Below, piece after piece: positions 17,396-26,393 of a stretch of 64,000 nt of DNA. The first letter of the stretch is position 1. Each line of letters starts with the position of its first letter. The stretch is from positions 4,278,001-4,342,000 of the forward strand of contig NC_015312.1 of NCBI RefSeq assembly GCF_000196675.2, in the 5' to 3' direction. Position numbers and translations under genes: made by a program. Origin of the DNA: Pseudonocardia benzenivorans CB1190. Its GTDB lineage: Bacteria; Actinomycetota; Actinomycetes; Mycobacteriales; Pseudonocardiaceae. The notes beneath the pieces are model-generated. The model worked only from the letters and a program-made list of their open reading frames with translations. It made no database searches and was not told the DNA's origin.

Positions 17396-17887
17396 TCAGG
17401 GCGCGACCGTCGTCTCCGCGAGCTGCTCGAGCAGCGGGACCGAGGCGGCGAGGGTCACCAGGCCCGCGTCGTCGAGTCCCGCGATCCGACGGGCCAGCAG
17501 CCCCGTCCCGCGGTGGCGCAACCGCCCCAGCAGGGCGCTGCCGCCCGCGGACAGGCTGACCCGGGTGGCGCGCTGGTCGTCGGGGTCGGGGTCGCGACGG
17601 ACGAGGTCCAGCTCGCCGAGGCAGTCGACGAGCCGGGTCATCGTCGGCGGGCTGATCCCGATGCGCTCGGCGAGCGCACCGACCCGGAGCGGGCCTGCCG
17701 TCTCCAGGATCGACAGCGTCGCGATCCGGGTCGGGGTCAGGCCCGCCTCGTCGTCGGGGGCACGCAGGGCGTGGGTGAGCCGGCTCAGCGCGATGCGCAG
17801 CCTGCCCGCGAGCTCGGCGACGTCGTCGGAGACCCCGACGACGTCGGCGCCCGCGGCGACCGGCGTCATTGCCGGTGCGGTGGCCAC
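17396..17887 (-). CDS. MarR-family regulator
   Basis: 163 aa. Winged helix: LTPTRIATLSILETAGPLRV, then ALAERIGISPPTMTRLVDCL (recognition helix) and the wing DPDPDDQRATRVSLSAGG. It starts 8 bp after the end of the large MFS gene and should be cotranscribed with it, repressing that operon until a drug or phenolic ligand binds. A dyad upstream of the MFS gene (20523-20551) is the candidate operator. Confidence 0.9.
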   Translation of the reverse strand: MATAPAMTPVAAGADVVGVSDDVAELAGRLRIALSRLTHALRAPDDEAGLTPTRIATLSILETAGPLRVGALAERIGISPPTMTRLVDCLGELDLVRRDPDPDDQRATRVSLSAGGSALLGRLRHRGTGLLARRIAGLDDAGLVTLAASVPLLEQLAETTVAP

Positions 17888-17895
17888 GACGTGCC

Positions 17896-20496
17896 TCAGC
17901 CCGCGGTGGCCGGCGTGGCGCCGAGCCGCAGGTCGAGGTGGGCGGGACCGTCACCGGCGAGGTCGACGCGCTGGGCCGTCGGACCGCCGAAGGACGCGGT
18001 CACGGTGTAGCTGCCCGGGTGCAGTCCCTCCACGCAGTACTCGCCCTGGGGGCCGCTCACGGTCGCGGCCACCACGTCACCGTGCGCGTCGGTCAGTGTG
18101 ACCGTCGCGCCGGGCAGCGGCGTGCCGTTCGGGCCGGTGACGACGCCGCCTAGCCGGGTCAGCGCGTCGGCCAGCTCGAGCTCGACGACCGCGGGGGCGC
18201 CGAGTCCGACCCGGACCGTCGCAGCACGGGGACGGCGGCCGGGCAGGCTCGCGGTCAGCGTGGTCTCCCCCGACGGCAGGCCGGCGAGGGCGAACGACCC
18301 GTCGGGGGCGGTCTCGGCCCGCCCGACGACGCGGCCCGCCGCGTCCGTGGCCAGCACCGTCGCCGCCAACCCGGCGAGCACGGGACGCACGACGCCCTGG
18401 ACGGCTCCCCCGCCCTGCAGGCTGAAGTCACGCTCGACGCCGGTGCCGTTGAGCGTCACCGCGGCGGCGTCGGCCTGGAAGCCGGGGGCCGTCGCGACGA
18501 CGGTGTAGGTGCCGGGGACCAGCCCGCGTAGCGAGTAGCTGCCGTCGGGTCCCACGAGCGCGCGGCCGACCTGGCTGCCGTCGCCCGCCGTCACGACGAC
18601 GACGCCGTCGTCGATCTCGGTGCCGTAGGCCGCCAGCACTCGGCCGACGACCTCCCCGGCCGGGACGGGTCCCCGCGAGCGGGGTTGCGACTCGTCGACG
18701 AGCTCGCTGAGCCCGCCGGCCTCGCCCGCGACCGCGGCCAGCTCCGCGCCCACCGTCTCGCGCGGCGCGTCCTGCGAGTGCCGGGCCTCGGCCACCGGGC
18801 GCCTGCCGGTGAGGAACGACGCCACCGCGGCGACGAGGCAGGCGATGACCGCGAACAGGAACGCGGCCGCGAGGCCGTCGGAGAACGGCTGCGAGATGAG
18901 GTTCGGGAAGAAGCTGCGCCCGGTCAGGAACGACGCCTGGTCGGCCGGGATCTGGCCGAGGACGCCGCCGAGCAGCTGCTGGATCGGGTTGTAGCCGAGG
19001 AACGCGGCGAACAGCACGCCGACGGGCGGCAGGTCGGCGATCCGGGACGCGTCGGCCGCCGGGACGCCGTGCTGGAGCAGCCCCGACTCCATGACCCCGG
19101 GCAGGTTCGTCGCCAGGCCCGCGATCATCAGGCTGAAGAACAGCCCGATGGACAGCACCATCGCGGAGTTCTGGAACGTGGCGGTCATCCCGGCGCCGGC
19201 GCCGCGGGACCCCGCGGGCAGGCTGTTCATGATCTCGGCCCGGTTGGGCGAGGCGAACAGTCCCATGCCGATGCCGTTGACCAGCAGCAGCGCCGCGAAG
19301 GCCCAGTAGTCGAAGTCGACGGGCAGCATCTCCAGCAGCAGGAACGTCGCGGCCGAGACGACCATGCCGCCGCTGGTGAACCACCGGGTGCCGAGGCGGT
19401 CGGACAGGACGCCCGACAGCGGCGCGGCGACGAGGAAGCCGATCGTCAGCGGCAGCATGTAGATGCCCGCCCACAGCGGCGTCTGCTCGAAGCTGTAGCC
19501 GTGCTGGGGCAGCCAGATGCCCTGCAGCCAGATGATCAGCATGAACTGCAGGCCGCCGCGGCCGAGCGAGGCGAGCAGGTTCGCGATGTTGCCGAGGGTG
19601 AACGGACGGTTCCGGAACAGCGACAGCTCGAACAGGGGCACCGCGACCTTCGTCTCGATGACCCCGAACGCGATCAGCACGACGACGCCACCGATGACGC
19701 AGGACAGCACGAGCGGGCTGGTCCAGCCCATCGTGTGGCCGCCGTAGGGCTGGATGCCGTAGGTGATGCCGACGAGGACGGCGATGAGGCCGACCGCGAA
19801 CGTCGCGTTGCCCCACCAGTCCATCTTGGCGCGCTTGCGGATGCCGGTGTCGCGCAGCTTGATGTAGGCCCAGATCGTGCCGAACACGCCGAACGGCACG
19901 GACACGAGGAAGACGAGGTGCCAGTTCACCGGGCCGAGCAGGCCGCCGATGACCAGGCCGAGGAACGAGCCTGCGATCGCGGCGACGCCGCTGATGCCCA
20001 GCGCCATGCCGCGCTGGCGGACCGGGAACGCGTCGGTGAGGATCGCGCTCGAGTTCGCCATCAGGAACGCGCCGCCGACGCCCTGGACGACACGCCACAC
20101 GATCAGCCAGATCGCCGCGGCGTCACCGTGCTGCCACGTGATCGCGAGGAAGATCGAGGAGACCGTGAAGACGGCGAAGCCGAGGTTGTACATCTTGGCC
20201 CGGCCGTACATGTCCCCGAGCCGGCCGAACCCGACGACCAGTACCGCGGTGACGACCAGGAAGCCCATGATCATCCACAGCAGGTAGCTGGTGTTGCCGG
20301 GTCCGAGGGGGTCGATCCCGATCCCCCGGAAGATGTCGGGGAGCGCAATGAGGACGATCGAGGAGTTGATCGTCGCCATGAGCAGGCCGAGCGTCGTGTT
20401 CGAGAGCGCTATCCACTTGTAGCGCGGATCGGGCTCGGCCTCCCCGGCGATCGGGTCCGCCTCCCGCACCGTCGACTGTGCAGGCGCCACGTGCAC
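17896..20496 (-). CDS. DHA2-type MFS transporter with three C-terminal carboxypeptidase-regulatory-like domains
   Basis: 866 aa, far longer than normal for the 14-helix DHA2 family (about 450-550). Residues ~25-565 hold the transporter, with GFGRLGDMYGRAKMY (motif A) and GVGGAFLMANSSAIL (motif C-like). Then a soluble tail contains three repeats of a beta-sandwich type: GPDGSYSLRGLVPGTYTVVA, APDGSFALAGLPSGETTLTA and GPQGEYCVEGLHPGSYTVTA, each ending a carboxypeptidase D regulatory-like domain. The tail could be a binding or anchoring module. GTG 20496 is chosen because AGGA is 6 nt upstream; GTG 20499 is possible. Coupled with marR downstream, suggesting drug-induced efflux. Confidence 0.88.
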   Translation of the reverse strand: MHVAPAQSTVREADPIAGEAEPDPRYKWIALSNTTLGLLMATINSSIVLIALPDIFRGIGIDPLGPGNTSYLLWMIMGFLVVTAVLVVGFGRLGDMYGRAKMYNLGFAVFTVSSIFLAITWQHGDAAAIWLIVWRVVQGVGGAFLMANSSAILTDAFPVRQRGMALGISGVAAIAGSFLGLVIGGLLGPVNWHLVFLVSVPFGVFGTIWAYIKLRDTGIRKRAKMDWWGNATFAVGLIAVLVGITYGIQPYGGHTMGWTSPLVLSCVIGGVVVLIAFGVIETKVAVPLFELSLFRNRPFTLGNIANLLASLGRGGLQFMLIIWLQGIWLPQHGYSFEQTPLWAGIYMLPLTIGFLVAAPLSGVLSDRLGTRWFTSGGMVVSAATFLLLEMLPVDFDYWAFAALLLVNGIGMGLFASPNRAEIMNSLPAGSRGAGAGMTATFQNSAMVLSIGLFFSLMIAGLATNLPGVMESGLLQHGVPAADASRIADLPPVGVLFAAFLGYNPIQQLLGGVLGQIPADQASFLTGRSFFPNLISQPFSDGLAAAFLFAVIACLVAAVASFLTGRRPVAEARHSQDAPRETVGAELAAVAGEAGGLSELVDESQPRSRGPVPAGEVVGRVLAAYGTEIDDGVVVVTAGDGSQVGRALVGPDGSYSLRGLVPGTYTVVATAPGFQADAAAVTLNGTGVERDFSLQGGGAVQGVVRPVLAGLAATVLATDAAGRVVGRAETAPDGSFALAGLPSGETTLTASLPGRRPRAATVRVGLGAPAVVELELADALTRLGGVVTGPNGTPLPGATVTLTDAHGDVVAATVSGPQGEYCVEGLHPGSYTVTASFGGPTAQRVDLAGDGPAHLDLRLGATPATAG

Positions 20497-20522
20497 CACC
20501 GTTCCTACGTCAATCGTCGTGA

Positions 20523-20551
20523 AATTTAGTTGCTTTACACTAAGAGAAATT
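20523..20551. promoter_or_regulatory. Candidate MarR operator
   Basis: AT-rich dyad: TTAGT (20526-20530) and ACTAA (20539-20543) around 8 nt, nested inside AATTT (20523-20527) and AAATT (20547-20551). It is just upstream of the MFS start in an otherwise GC-rich region. Confidence 0.4.
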
Positions 20552-20675
20552 GCATCAGCGCACGATGCGATTCGTCCGCTTCGGCCGGTGGCCCCCCTCA
20601 CAGATGGCGCGCGGTCCAGGTCGGCGAGCGGTCAAGGTCGACGGTCGCCGCGACGGTTCTGTCGGGGGCCGTCGC

Positions 20676-20681
20676 TACCGT
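20676..20681 (+). promoter_or_regulatory. -10 element for a leaderless gene
   Basis: TACCGT, 7-nt spacer CCCGGGC, then ATG 20689. No ribosome site. Confidence 0.5.
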
Positions 20682-20688
20682 CCCGGGC

Positions 20689-21171
20689 ATGGAGCGAACC
20701 GAGACCCCACCGGTGATGGAGCGCATCACCGCGGCCGTCGAGCGGTCCCGCCGGGGCGACGTCGAGGCGGCCGCCGCGGAGTTCGACGCGCTGTGGGCCG
20801 AGCTCGCCGACCCGGCCGGGGACCCGTTCCACCGGTGCGTGCTCGCGCACTACGCGGCCGACGTGCAGCCCGACCCGCACGCGGAGCTGATGTGGGACCG
20901 GCGGGCGCTCGCCGCGGCGGCGGAGGCGACCGACGCGAGCGCACAGGCCCACCATCCGTCGCTGCGTATCGCGGGGTTCTACCCGTCGCTGCACCTCAAC
21001 CTGGCCGACGTGCTGCGCCGCCTCGGCGACGCGGCCGGGGCCCGCGACCACGTCGCGGCCGCCCGGGCGCGAATGGGCGATCTGCCCGACGACGAGGCGA
21101 CCGCCGGCTACGCCGAGACCATCCGCACCGCGCTCGACCGCGTGGAGCGCGACCTCGACGCGGCGGGCTGA
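20689..21171 (+). CDS. Tetratricopeptide-like helical protein
   Basis: 160 aa, all-helical. The sequence runs as helix pairs (VERSRRGDVEAAAAEFDALWAE; FHRCVLAHYAADV; PSLHLNLADVLRRLGDAAGARDHV), the last pair matching a TPR unit. Related actinobacterial proteins are annotated only as TPR proteins; no enzymatic motif is visible. ATG 20689 is taken as start with a -10 7 nt upstream; ATG 20716 is an alternative. Divergent from the MFS-marR operon. Function unknown, probably protein-protein contact. Confidence 0.75.
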   Translation: MERTETPPVMERITAAVERSRRGDVEAAAAEFDALWAELADPAGDPFHRCVLAHYAADVQPDPHAELMWDRRALAAAAEATDASAQAHHPSLRIAGFYPSLHLNLADVLRRLGDAAGARDHVAAARARMGDLPDDEATAGYAETIRTALDRVERDLDAAG

Positions 21172-21285
21172 GCCGGGGCCGGCCCGCGGTCGGCCGCAGC
21201 ACCTCGGCGGACGCACCGCGGCGGGCCGGGTCCGGCCGCCCGCGGCGGCCGGTGCCGGAACGGACGACGCGGATCGGGACGCCGG

Positions 21286-23088
21286 TCAGAACCAGGCGTC
21301 CCGCATCTCCACCGTCGTCCGGTCGGCGCTCACGAGCAGGTCGAGCCACGGCCCGGTGCGGGGCAGCTCGTGGCGCAGGAAGAAGCGGGCCGCGGCCCGC
21401 TTGCCCTGCGCGAGGTCGTCGGTCCGGTCGCCGACGGCCAGCAGCTGCTCCAGCCACAGCCAGCCGACGACGACGTGCCCGACCGCCTCGAGGTAGACCG
21501 ACGCGTTCGCCAGCGTCACCTCGAGGTCGCCGACCGCCCACAGCGTCGCGGTCACCGCCACGATCCGGGCGACCGCCGCGTCGAGGGCTCCGGCGAACTC
21601 GGCGGCGAGACCGTCGGCCCGGGCGGCCCGGCCGGTCGTGGCCGCGATCGTCTCGGCGAGCAGGGCCAGGCCTGCCCCGCCCTGCATGACGGCCTTGCGC
21701 CCCAGCAGGTCGATCGCCTGGATCCCGTGCGTGCCCTCGTGGATGGCGTTGAGCCGGTTGTCGCGGTAGAGCTGCTCGACGTCGTACTCGCGGGTGTAGC
21801 CGTAGCCGCCGTGCACCTGGATGGCGAGGTCGTTGGCGGCGAGGCACCACTGCGCGGGCCAGCTCTTGGCGACCGGGGTGAGCATCTCGAGCAGCAGGTG
21901 GGCACGCTCGCGGTCGGCGGGGTCGTCGGCGGTCTGCTCCTCGTCGAGCAGCCGCGCGCAGTAGAGCACCAGCGCGAGGGCGCCCTCGACGTAGCTCTTC
22001 GACGCGAGCAGCATCCGCTTCACGTCGGCATGGGCGATGATCGGGACCTGCGGTGCGGCGGGGTCCTTCGCCGCGACCGGCCGGCCCTGCGGCCGCGAGC
22101 GGGCGTAGTCGAGGGCGTGCAGGTAGCCGGCGTAGCCGAGCGCCGTCGCGCCCGCGCCGACGCCGACCCGCGCCTCGTTCATCATGTGGAACATCTGCGC
22201 GAGCCCGCGGTTCTGCTCGCCGACCAGGTACCCGACGGCACCCGCACGCCCGCCCGGGGTGTGCCGGCCCTCGCCGAAGTTCAGCAGCGTGTTGACCGTC
22301 CCGCGGTAGCCCATCTTGTGGTTCAACCCGGCGAGGACGACGTCGTTGCGCTCGCCGATCGACCCGTCGGGCGCGACGAGGAAGCGCGGCACGACGAACA
22401 GCGAGATGCCCTTGACGCCGGGGGGCGAACCGGGGACGCGGGCGAGCACGAGGTGGACGATGTTCTCCGACAGCTCGTGGTCGCCCCCGGAGATCCACAT
22501 CTTGGTACCGGTGAGCCGGTAGGTCCCGTCGGGCTGCGGCTCGGCGCGGGTCGTCACGTCGGAGAGCGACGACCCGGCCTGCGGCTCGGACAGGCACATC
22601 GTGCCCATGAAGCGGCCCTCGACGATCGGCCGCACCCACGTGTCGATCTGCTCGGGGGACCCGTGGGCGAGCAGCAGGTTCGCGTTCGCGACCGACAGGA
22701 ACGGGTAGGCGGCGCTGCCGACGTTCGCCGCGTGCAGCCACAGGAAGCACGCCTGGGCGACGGTGTGCGGCAGCTGCATCCCACCGACGGCCTCGTCCAT
22801 CGTCGCGCCGATCATGCCGGTGTCGGCGAGCACCCGCAGCGCCGCGCCGACCTCGTCGGGCAGGTGGACGCGTTCGCCGTCGAACTCGGGCTCGCGGCTG
22901 TCGGAGATCTTGCGGTGCGGGGCGAAGTGCTCGGTCGCGACGTCGTGGGCGAGGTCGAGGACCGCCGCGAAGGTGTCGCGGTCGTGGGCGGCGAACCGCG
23001 GCCGCGCGGTCAGCTTCTCGACCTGCAGCCAGTCGTGGAGCAGGAAGTCGAGGTCCGGACGCGAGAGCAGCAGCGAGGGCACGCCCAC
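21286..23088 (-). CDS. Acyl-CoA dehydrogenase, large (~600 aa) type
   Basis: 600 aa, the long AcdA/FadE5-like class with an added C-terminal helical domain. LSEPQAGSSLSDVTTRAE and TGTKMWISGGDHEL form the flavin/substrate site, VHGGYGYTREYDVEQLYRD follows, and the catalytic Glu is in AIHEGTHGIQ. It should dehydrogenate medium or long acyl-CoAs. Two nearby GTG starts are possible (23088 and 23082). 44 bp lie between it and the carboxylase gene upstream, so it may be the last gene of that operon. Confidence 0.92.
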   Translation of the reverse strand: MGVPSLLLSRPDLDFLLHDWLQVEKLTARPRFAAHDRDTFAAVLDLAHDVATEHFAPHRKISDSREPEFDGERVHLPDEVGAALRVLADTGMIGATMDEAVGGMQLPHTVAQACFLWLHAANVGSAAYPFLSVANANLLLAHGSPEQIDTWVRPIVEGRFMGTMCLSEPQAGSSLSDVTTRAEPQPDGTYRLTGTKMWISGGDHELSENIVHLVLARVPGSPPGVKGISLFVVPRFLVAPDGSIGERNDVVLAGLNHKMGYRGTVNTLLNFGEGRHTPGGRAGAVGYLVGEQNRGLAQMFHMMNEARVGVGAGATALGYAGYLHALDYARSRPQGRPVAAKDPAAPQVPIIAHADVKRMLLASKSYVEGALALVLYCARLLDEEQTADDPADRERAHLLLEMLTPVAKSWPAQWCLAANDLAIQVHGGYGYTREYDVEQLYRDNRLNAIHEGTHGIQAIDLLGRKAVMQGGAGLALLAETIAATTGRAARADGLAAEFAGALDAAVARIVAVTATLWAVGDLEVTLANASVYLEAVGHVVVGWLWLEQLLAVGDRTDDLAQGKRAAARFFLRHELPRTGPWLDLLVSADRTTVEMRDAWF

Positions 23089-23132
23089 ACCGTGCCACCC
23101 CGGGGCCGCGGATCACCAGCGGCCGCTCGCGG

Positions 23133-26100
23133 TCACCAGGTGTCGACATTGGGGCGGCGCTCGCCCATGTCGGCCGGGTGGTAGGACCGGAAGCCCTCGA
23201 CGATCCAGCGGCGCGTCTCGACCGGGTCGATGACGTCGTCGATCTCGAAGACGCTCGCGGTGTTGGTGGCCTTGCCCTGCTCGTACATCTCGGCGACGAG
23301 CTTGCGGTACAGGGCGTCGCGCTCGGCGGGGTCCTCGACGGCCGCCAGCTCCTTGCGGAAGCCGAGCCGGACCGCGCCCTCCAGGCCCATCCCGCCGAAC
23401 TCACCGGTCGGCCAGGCCACGCAGAACGCGGGCGACTTCGTCGAGCCGCCGCCCATCGACTGCCCGCCGAGCCCGTAGCACTTGCGCAGCACGACCATGC
23501 CGATCGGCACGTCGACGTTGGCACCGACGACGAACATCCGCCCGAAGTGCCGCACGGTCGCGGTGCGCTCGGACTCCGGCCCGACCATGAACCCCGGCGT
23601 GTCGACGAGCGAGACGATCGGCAGCCCGAACGCGTCGCAGAGCTGCATGAACCGCGCCGCCTTGTCGGCGCCGTCGCGGTCGATGGCGCCACCGAGGTGG
23701 GTCGGGTCGTTGGCGATCAGGCCCATCGGCCGGCCCTCGACGCGCACGAGCGCGGTGACCATGCCGGCCGCGAACCCGCGGCGCAGCTCCAGCACGGACC
23801 CGACGTCGGCGAGCCCGTCGACGACGGCGCGCACGTCGTACACCCGGACCCGGTTCTCGGGGACGGCGTGCCGCAGCAGGCGCTGGTCGGGGGCCTCCCA
23901 CCGGGCTCGCGGTCCCTGGAAGTACGACAGGTACCGGCGCGCGACGTCGACGGCCTCCGCCTCGTCGGCGACGAGCACGTCGACGACGCCGTTGGGCACC
24001 TGGTCGCGCATCGGGCCGATCTCGCCCGGCGCGACGACGCCCAGGCCGCCGCCCTCGATCATCGCGGGCCCGCCCATGCCGAGGTTGGCGTCCTCGGTGG
24101 CGATGATGACGTCGCAGCAGCCGGCGAGCGCGGCGTTGCCCGCGAAGCAGTACCCGGCGACGATCCCGACGAGCGGCACCCGTCCCGAGAGCCTGCCGAA
24201 CAGGTGGAAGGCGGGGACGTCGAGCATGGAGACCCAGCTGCCGTCGGTGTCGCCGGGGCGGCCGCCGCCGCCCTCGCAGAACACGACGACCGGCAGCATC
24301 CGCTTCTCGGCCAGCTCGAACAGCCGGTCCTTCTTCTTGTGGTTGTGCGCGCCCTGGGTGCCGGCGAGGACGGTGTAGTCGTAGGACATCACGACGACCT
24401 GGTGCCCGCCGACGTCGGCGGTGCCCGCCACCATGCCGTCGGCCGGCGTGCGCTCGACGAGGTCGTCGACGCTGCGCCGGCGACGCTGGGCCGCGATCGC
24501 GAGCGCCCCGTACTCGACGAAGGTGCCGTCGTCGACGAGGTCGTCGAGGTTCTCCCGCGCGGTGCGCCTGCCCGCGCGCCTGCGCCGCTCGACGGCGTCG
24601 GGACGGGCGGCGTCGAGCCCGACCGCACGCCTGCGCAGGACCTGGTCGAGGTCGTCGCGGACGTGGTCGATGTCGATCTCGTCGGTCGCGGCCGTGTCGG
24701 CACCGGCGCCGGCGCGCTCCTCGAGGTGCACGACGGCGGCGCCTGCGGCCGGGGTGTCGCCGACCCTGACGTCGACGCGGCACACGACGCCCGGGGCGGG
24801 AGCGAGCACCGGGTGCTCCATCTTCATCGCCTCGAGGACCAGCAGCACCGCGCCGGCCGCGACCTCGTCGCCCTCCCCCGCCTCGATCGCGACCACGGTG
24901 CCGGTGGTCGGCGCGGCGACGGCCAGGGTGCCTGCGGGCGGGGGCGCCGCGGGTCCGCCGGCACCGGGAACGGGTGCGGCAGCGGCGGCGGGTCCGGCCG
25001 ACGGGACCAGCCCCGCGGCCGCGGCCGCGAGGGCCGGGAGGTGCGCGTCGAACCAGTCGGTGCCCGACTGCCCGGGCACCCAGTCGTCGGCGGCGAGCAC
25101 CGCGCGCAGCAGCCCGACCGTGGTGTCCACGCCCGCGACGACCGTCTCGGCGAGCGCGCGACGGGCGACCGCCAGTGCCGCGGCGAGGTCGGCACCGCGG
25201 GCGATCACCTTGGCCAGCAACGGGTCGAACCGGGCGCTGGTCCGCTGCCCCACGTGCGCGGCGGCGTCGACCCGGACCCCGCGACCCGACGGCAGCGCCA
25301 GCGCGGTGATCGTGCCGGCCGCGGGCCGCAGGCCCTCCGGGGTGACGGTCTCGGTGGTGACCCGCACCTGCACGGCGGTGCCGCGTGGCGCGGGCGCGGC
25401 CCCGTCGAGGCCCAGGTCGGCCAGGGTCTCGCCGGCCGCGATCCGCAGCCCGACGGCGACGAGGTCGAGGCCGGTGACCTCCTCGGTGACGGTGTGCTCG
25501 ACCTGCAGCCGCGGGTTGACCTCGAGGAACCACTCGCCGTCGGGCGTGACGAGGAACTCGACCGTCCCCAGCCCGCGGTAGTCGGCACCCGCGATCGCGA
25601 CGGCCGCCCCCGCCAGGCGGGCGCGGACCTCGGCGCGCAGGGCGGGGGCCGGCGCGATCTCGACGAGCTTCTGGTGGCGACGCTGCACGCTGCAGTCCCG
25701 GTCCCCCACCGCGACGACCCGCGTGCCGTCGCCCACGACCTGGACCTCGACGTGCCTCGCGCCGGCGACGTACCGCTCGACGTAGACGCCGTCGCCCCCG
25801 GTCGCGCCGGCCGCCTCACGGGCGGCGGAGACGAACGCGGCGGGCAGGTCGGCGGGGTCGAGGACGGGCCGGATGCCCCGCCCGCCGCCACCCGAGACGG
25901 CCTTGAGCACGACGTGCGCGCCCGGCCCGAGCCCGGCCAGGAACGCGGCGGCGCCGTCGAGGTCGACGGGACCGTCGGTGCCCTCCGGGACGGCGACGCC
26001 CGCGGCCGCGGCGACCTGCCGGGCGCGGGTCTTGTCCCCGAAGCGTTCCAGCACCTCGGCCTGCGGTCCGGCGAACCGCAGCCCGGCCGCCTCGCAGGCC

Positions 26101-26393
26101 CGGACGAGGGTGGGGTTCTCGCTGAGGAACCCGTAGCCGGGGTGGACGGTGTCGCACCCGCTGTCGCGCGCCGCGGCGACGACCGCGTCGACGTCGAGGT
26201 AGGCCGCGGGGCCCGAGCCCGGGAGCGCGACGGTCTCGGCGCCGATCTCGGACGCCGCGCGCACGTGCGGGGCGTCGGCGTCGTCGGACGACGCGACGGC
26301 GACCGCGGGCACTCCCAGCTCGGCGGCCGCGCGCAGGATGCGGACGGCGATCTCGCCCCGGTTGGCGACCAGGACCTTCCCCGGCAGCCTCAC
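23133..26393 (-). CDS. Single-chain biotin-dependent acyl-CoA carboxylase (BC-BCCP-CT fusion)
   Basis: 1086 aa combining all catalytic parts. Residues 1-450: biotin carboxylase with KVLVANRGEIAVRI, HPGYGFLSEN, KAVSGGGGRGI and EVNPRLQVEHTVTEE. Residues ~485-558: biotin carrier domain with EAMKM, the biotinylated Lys being 524. Residues ~575-1086: carboxyltransferase with both crotonase-like halves (VFCEGGGGRPGD; SLVDTPGFMVG; GGSTKSPAF). Only a short linker separates BC and BCCP. The order resembles the single-chain long-chain acyl-CoA carboxylases known from mycobacteria, which carboxylate acyl-CoAs over a broad length range. GTG 26393 overlaps the preceding dehydrogenase stop by 4 bp, so production is coupled. 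Confidence 0.92.
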   Translation of the reverse strand: MRLPGKVLVANRGEIAVRILRAAAELGVPAVAVASSDDADAPHVRAASEIGAETVALPGSGPAAYLDVDAVVAAARDSGCDTVHPGYGFLSENPTLVRACEAAGLRFAGPQAEVLERFGDKTRARQVAAAAGVAVPEGTDGPVDLDGAAAFLAGLGPGAHVVLKAVSGGGGRGIRPVLDPADLPAAFVSAAREAAGATGGDGVYVERYVAGARHVEVQVVGDGTRVVAVGDRDCSVQRRHQKLVEIAPAPALRAEVRARLAGAAVAIAGADYRGLGTVEFLVTPDGEWFLEVNPRLQVEHTVTEEVTGLDLVAVGLRIAAGETLADLGLDGAAPAPRGTAVQVRVTTETVTPEGLRPAAGTITALALPSGRGVRVDAAAHVGQRTSARFDPLLAKVIARGADLAAALAVARRALAETVVAGVDTTVGLLRAVLAADDWVPGQSGTDWFDAHLPALAAAAAGLVPSAGPAAAAAPVPGAGGPAAPPPAGTLAVAAPTTGTVVAIEAGEGDEVAAGAVLLVLEAMKMEHPVLAPAPGVVCRVDVRVGDTPAAGAAVVHLEERAGAGADTAATDEIDIDHVRDDLDQVLRRRAVGLDAARPDAVERRRRAGRRTARENLDDLVDDGTFVEYGALAIAAQRRRRSVDDLVERTPADGMVAGTADVGGHQVVVMSYDYTVLAGTQGAHNHKKKDRLFELAEKRMLPVVVFCEGGGGRPGDTDGSWVSMLDVPAFHLFGRLSGRVPLVGIVAGYCFAGNAALAGCCDVIIATEDANLGMGGPAMIEGGGLGVVAPGEIGPMRDQVPNGVVDVLVADEAEAVDVARRYLSYFQGPRARWEAPDQRLLRHAVPENRVRVYDVRAVVDGLADVGSVLELRRGFAAGMVTALVRVEGRPMGLIANDPTHLGGAIDRDGADKAARFMQLCDAFGLPIVSLVDTPGFMVGPESERTATVRHFGRMFVVGANVDVPIGMVVLRKCYGLGGQSMGGGSTKSPAFCVAWPTGEFGGMGLEGAVRLGFRKELAAVEDPAERDALYRKLVAEMYEQGKATNTASVFEIDDVIDPVETRRWIVEGFRSYHPADMGERRPNVDTW

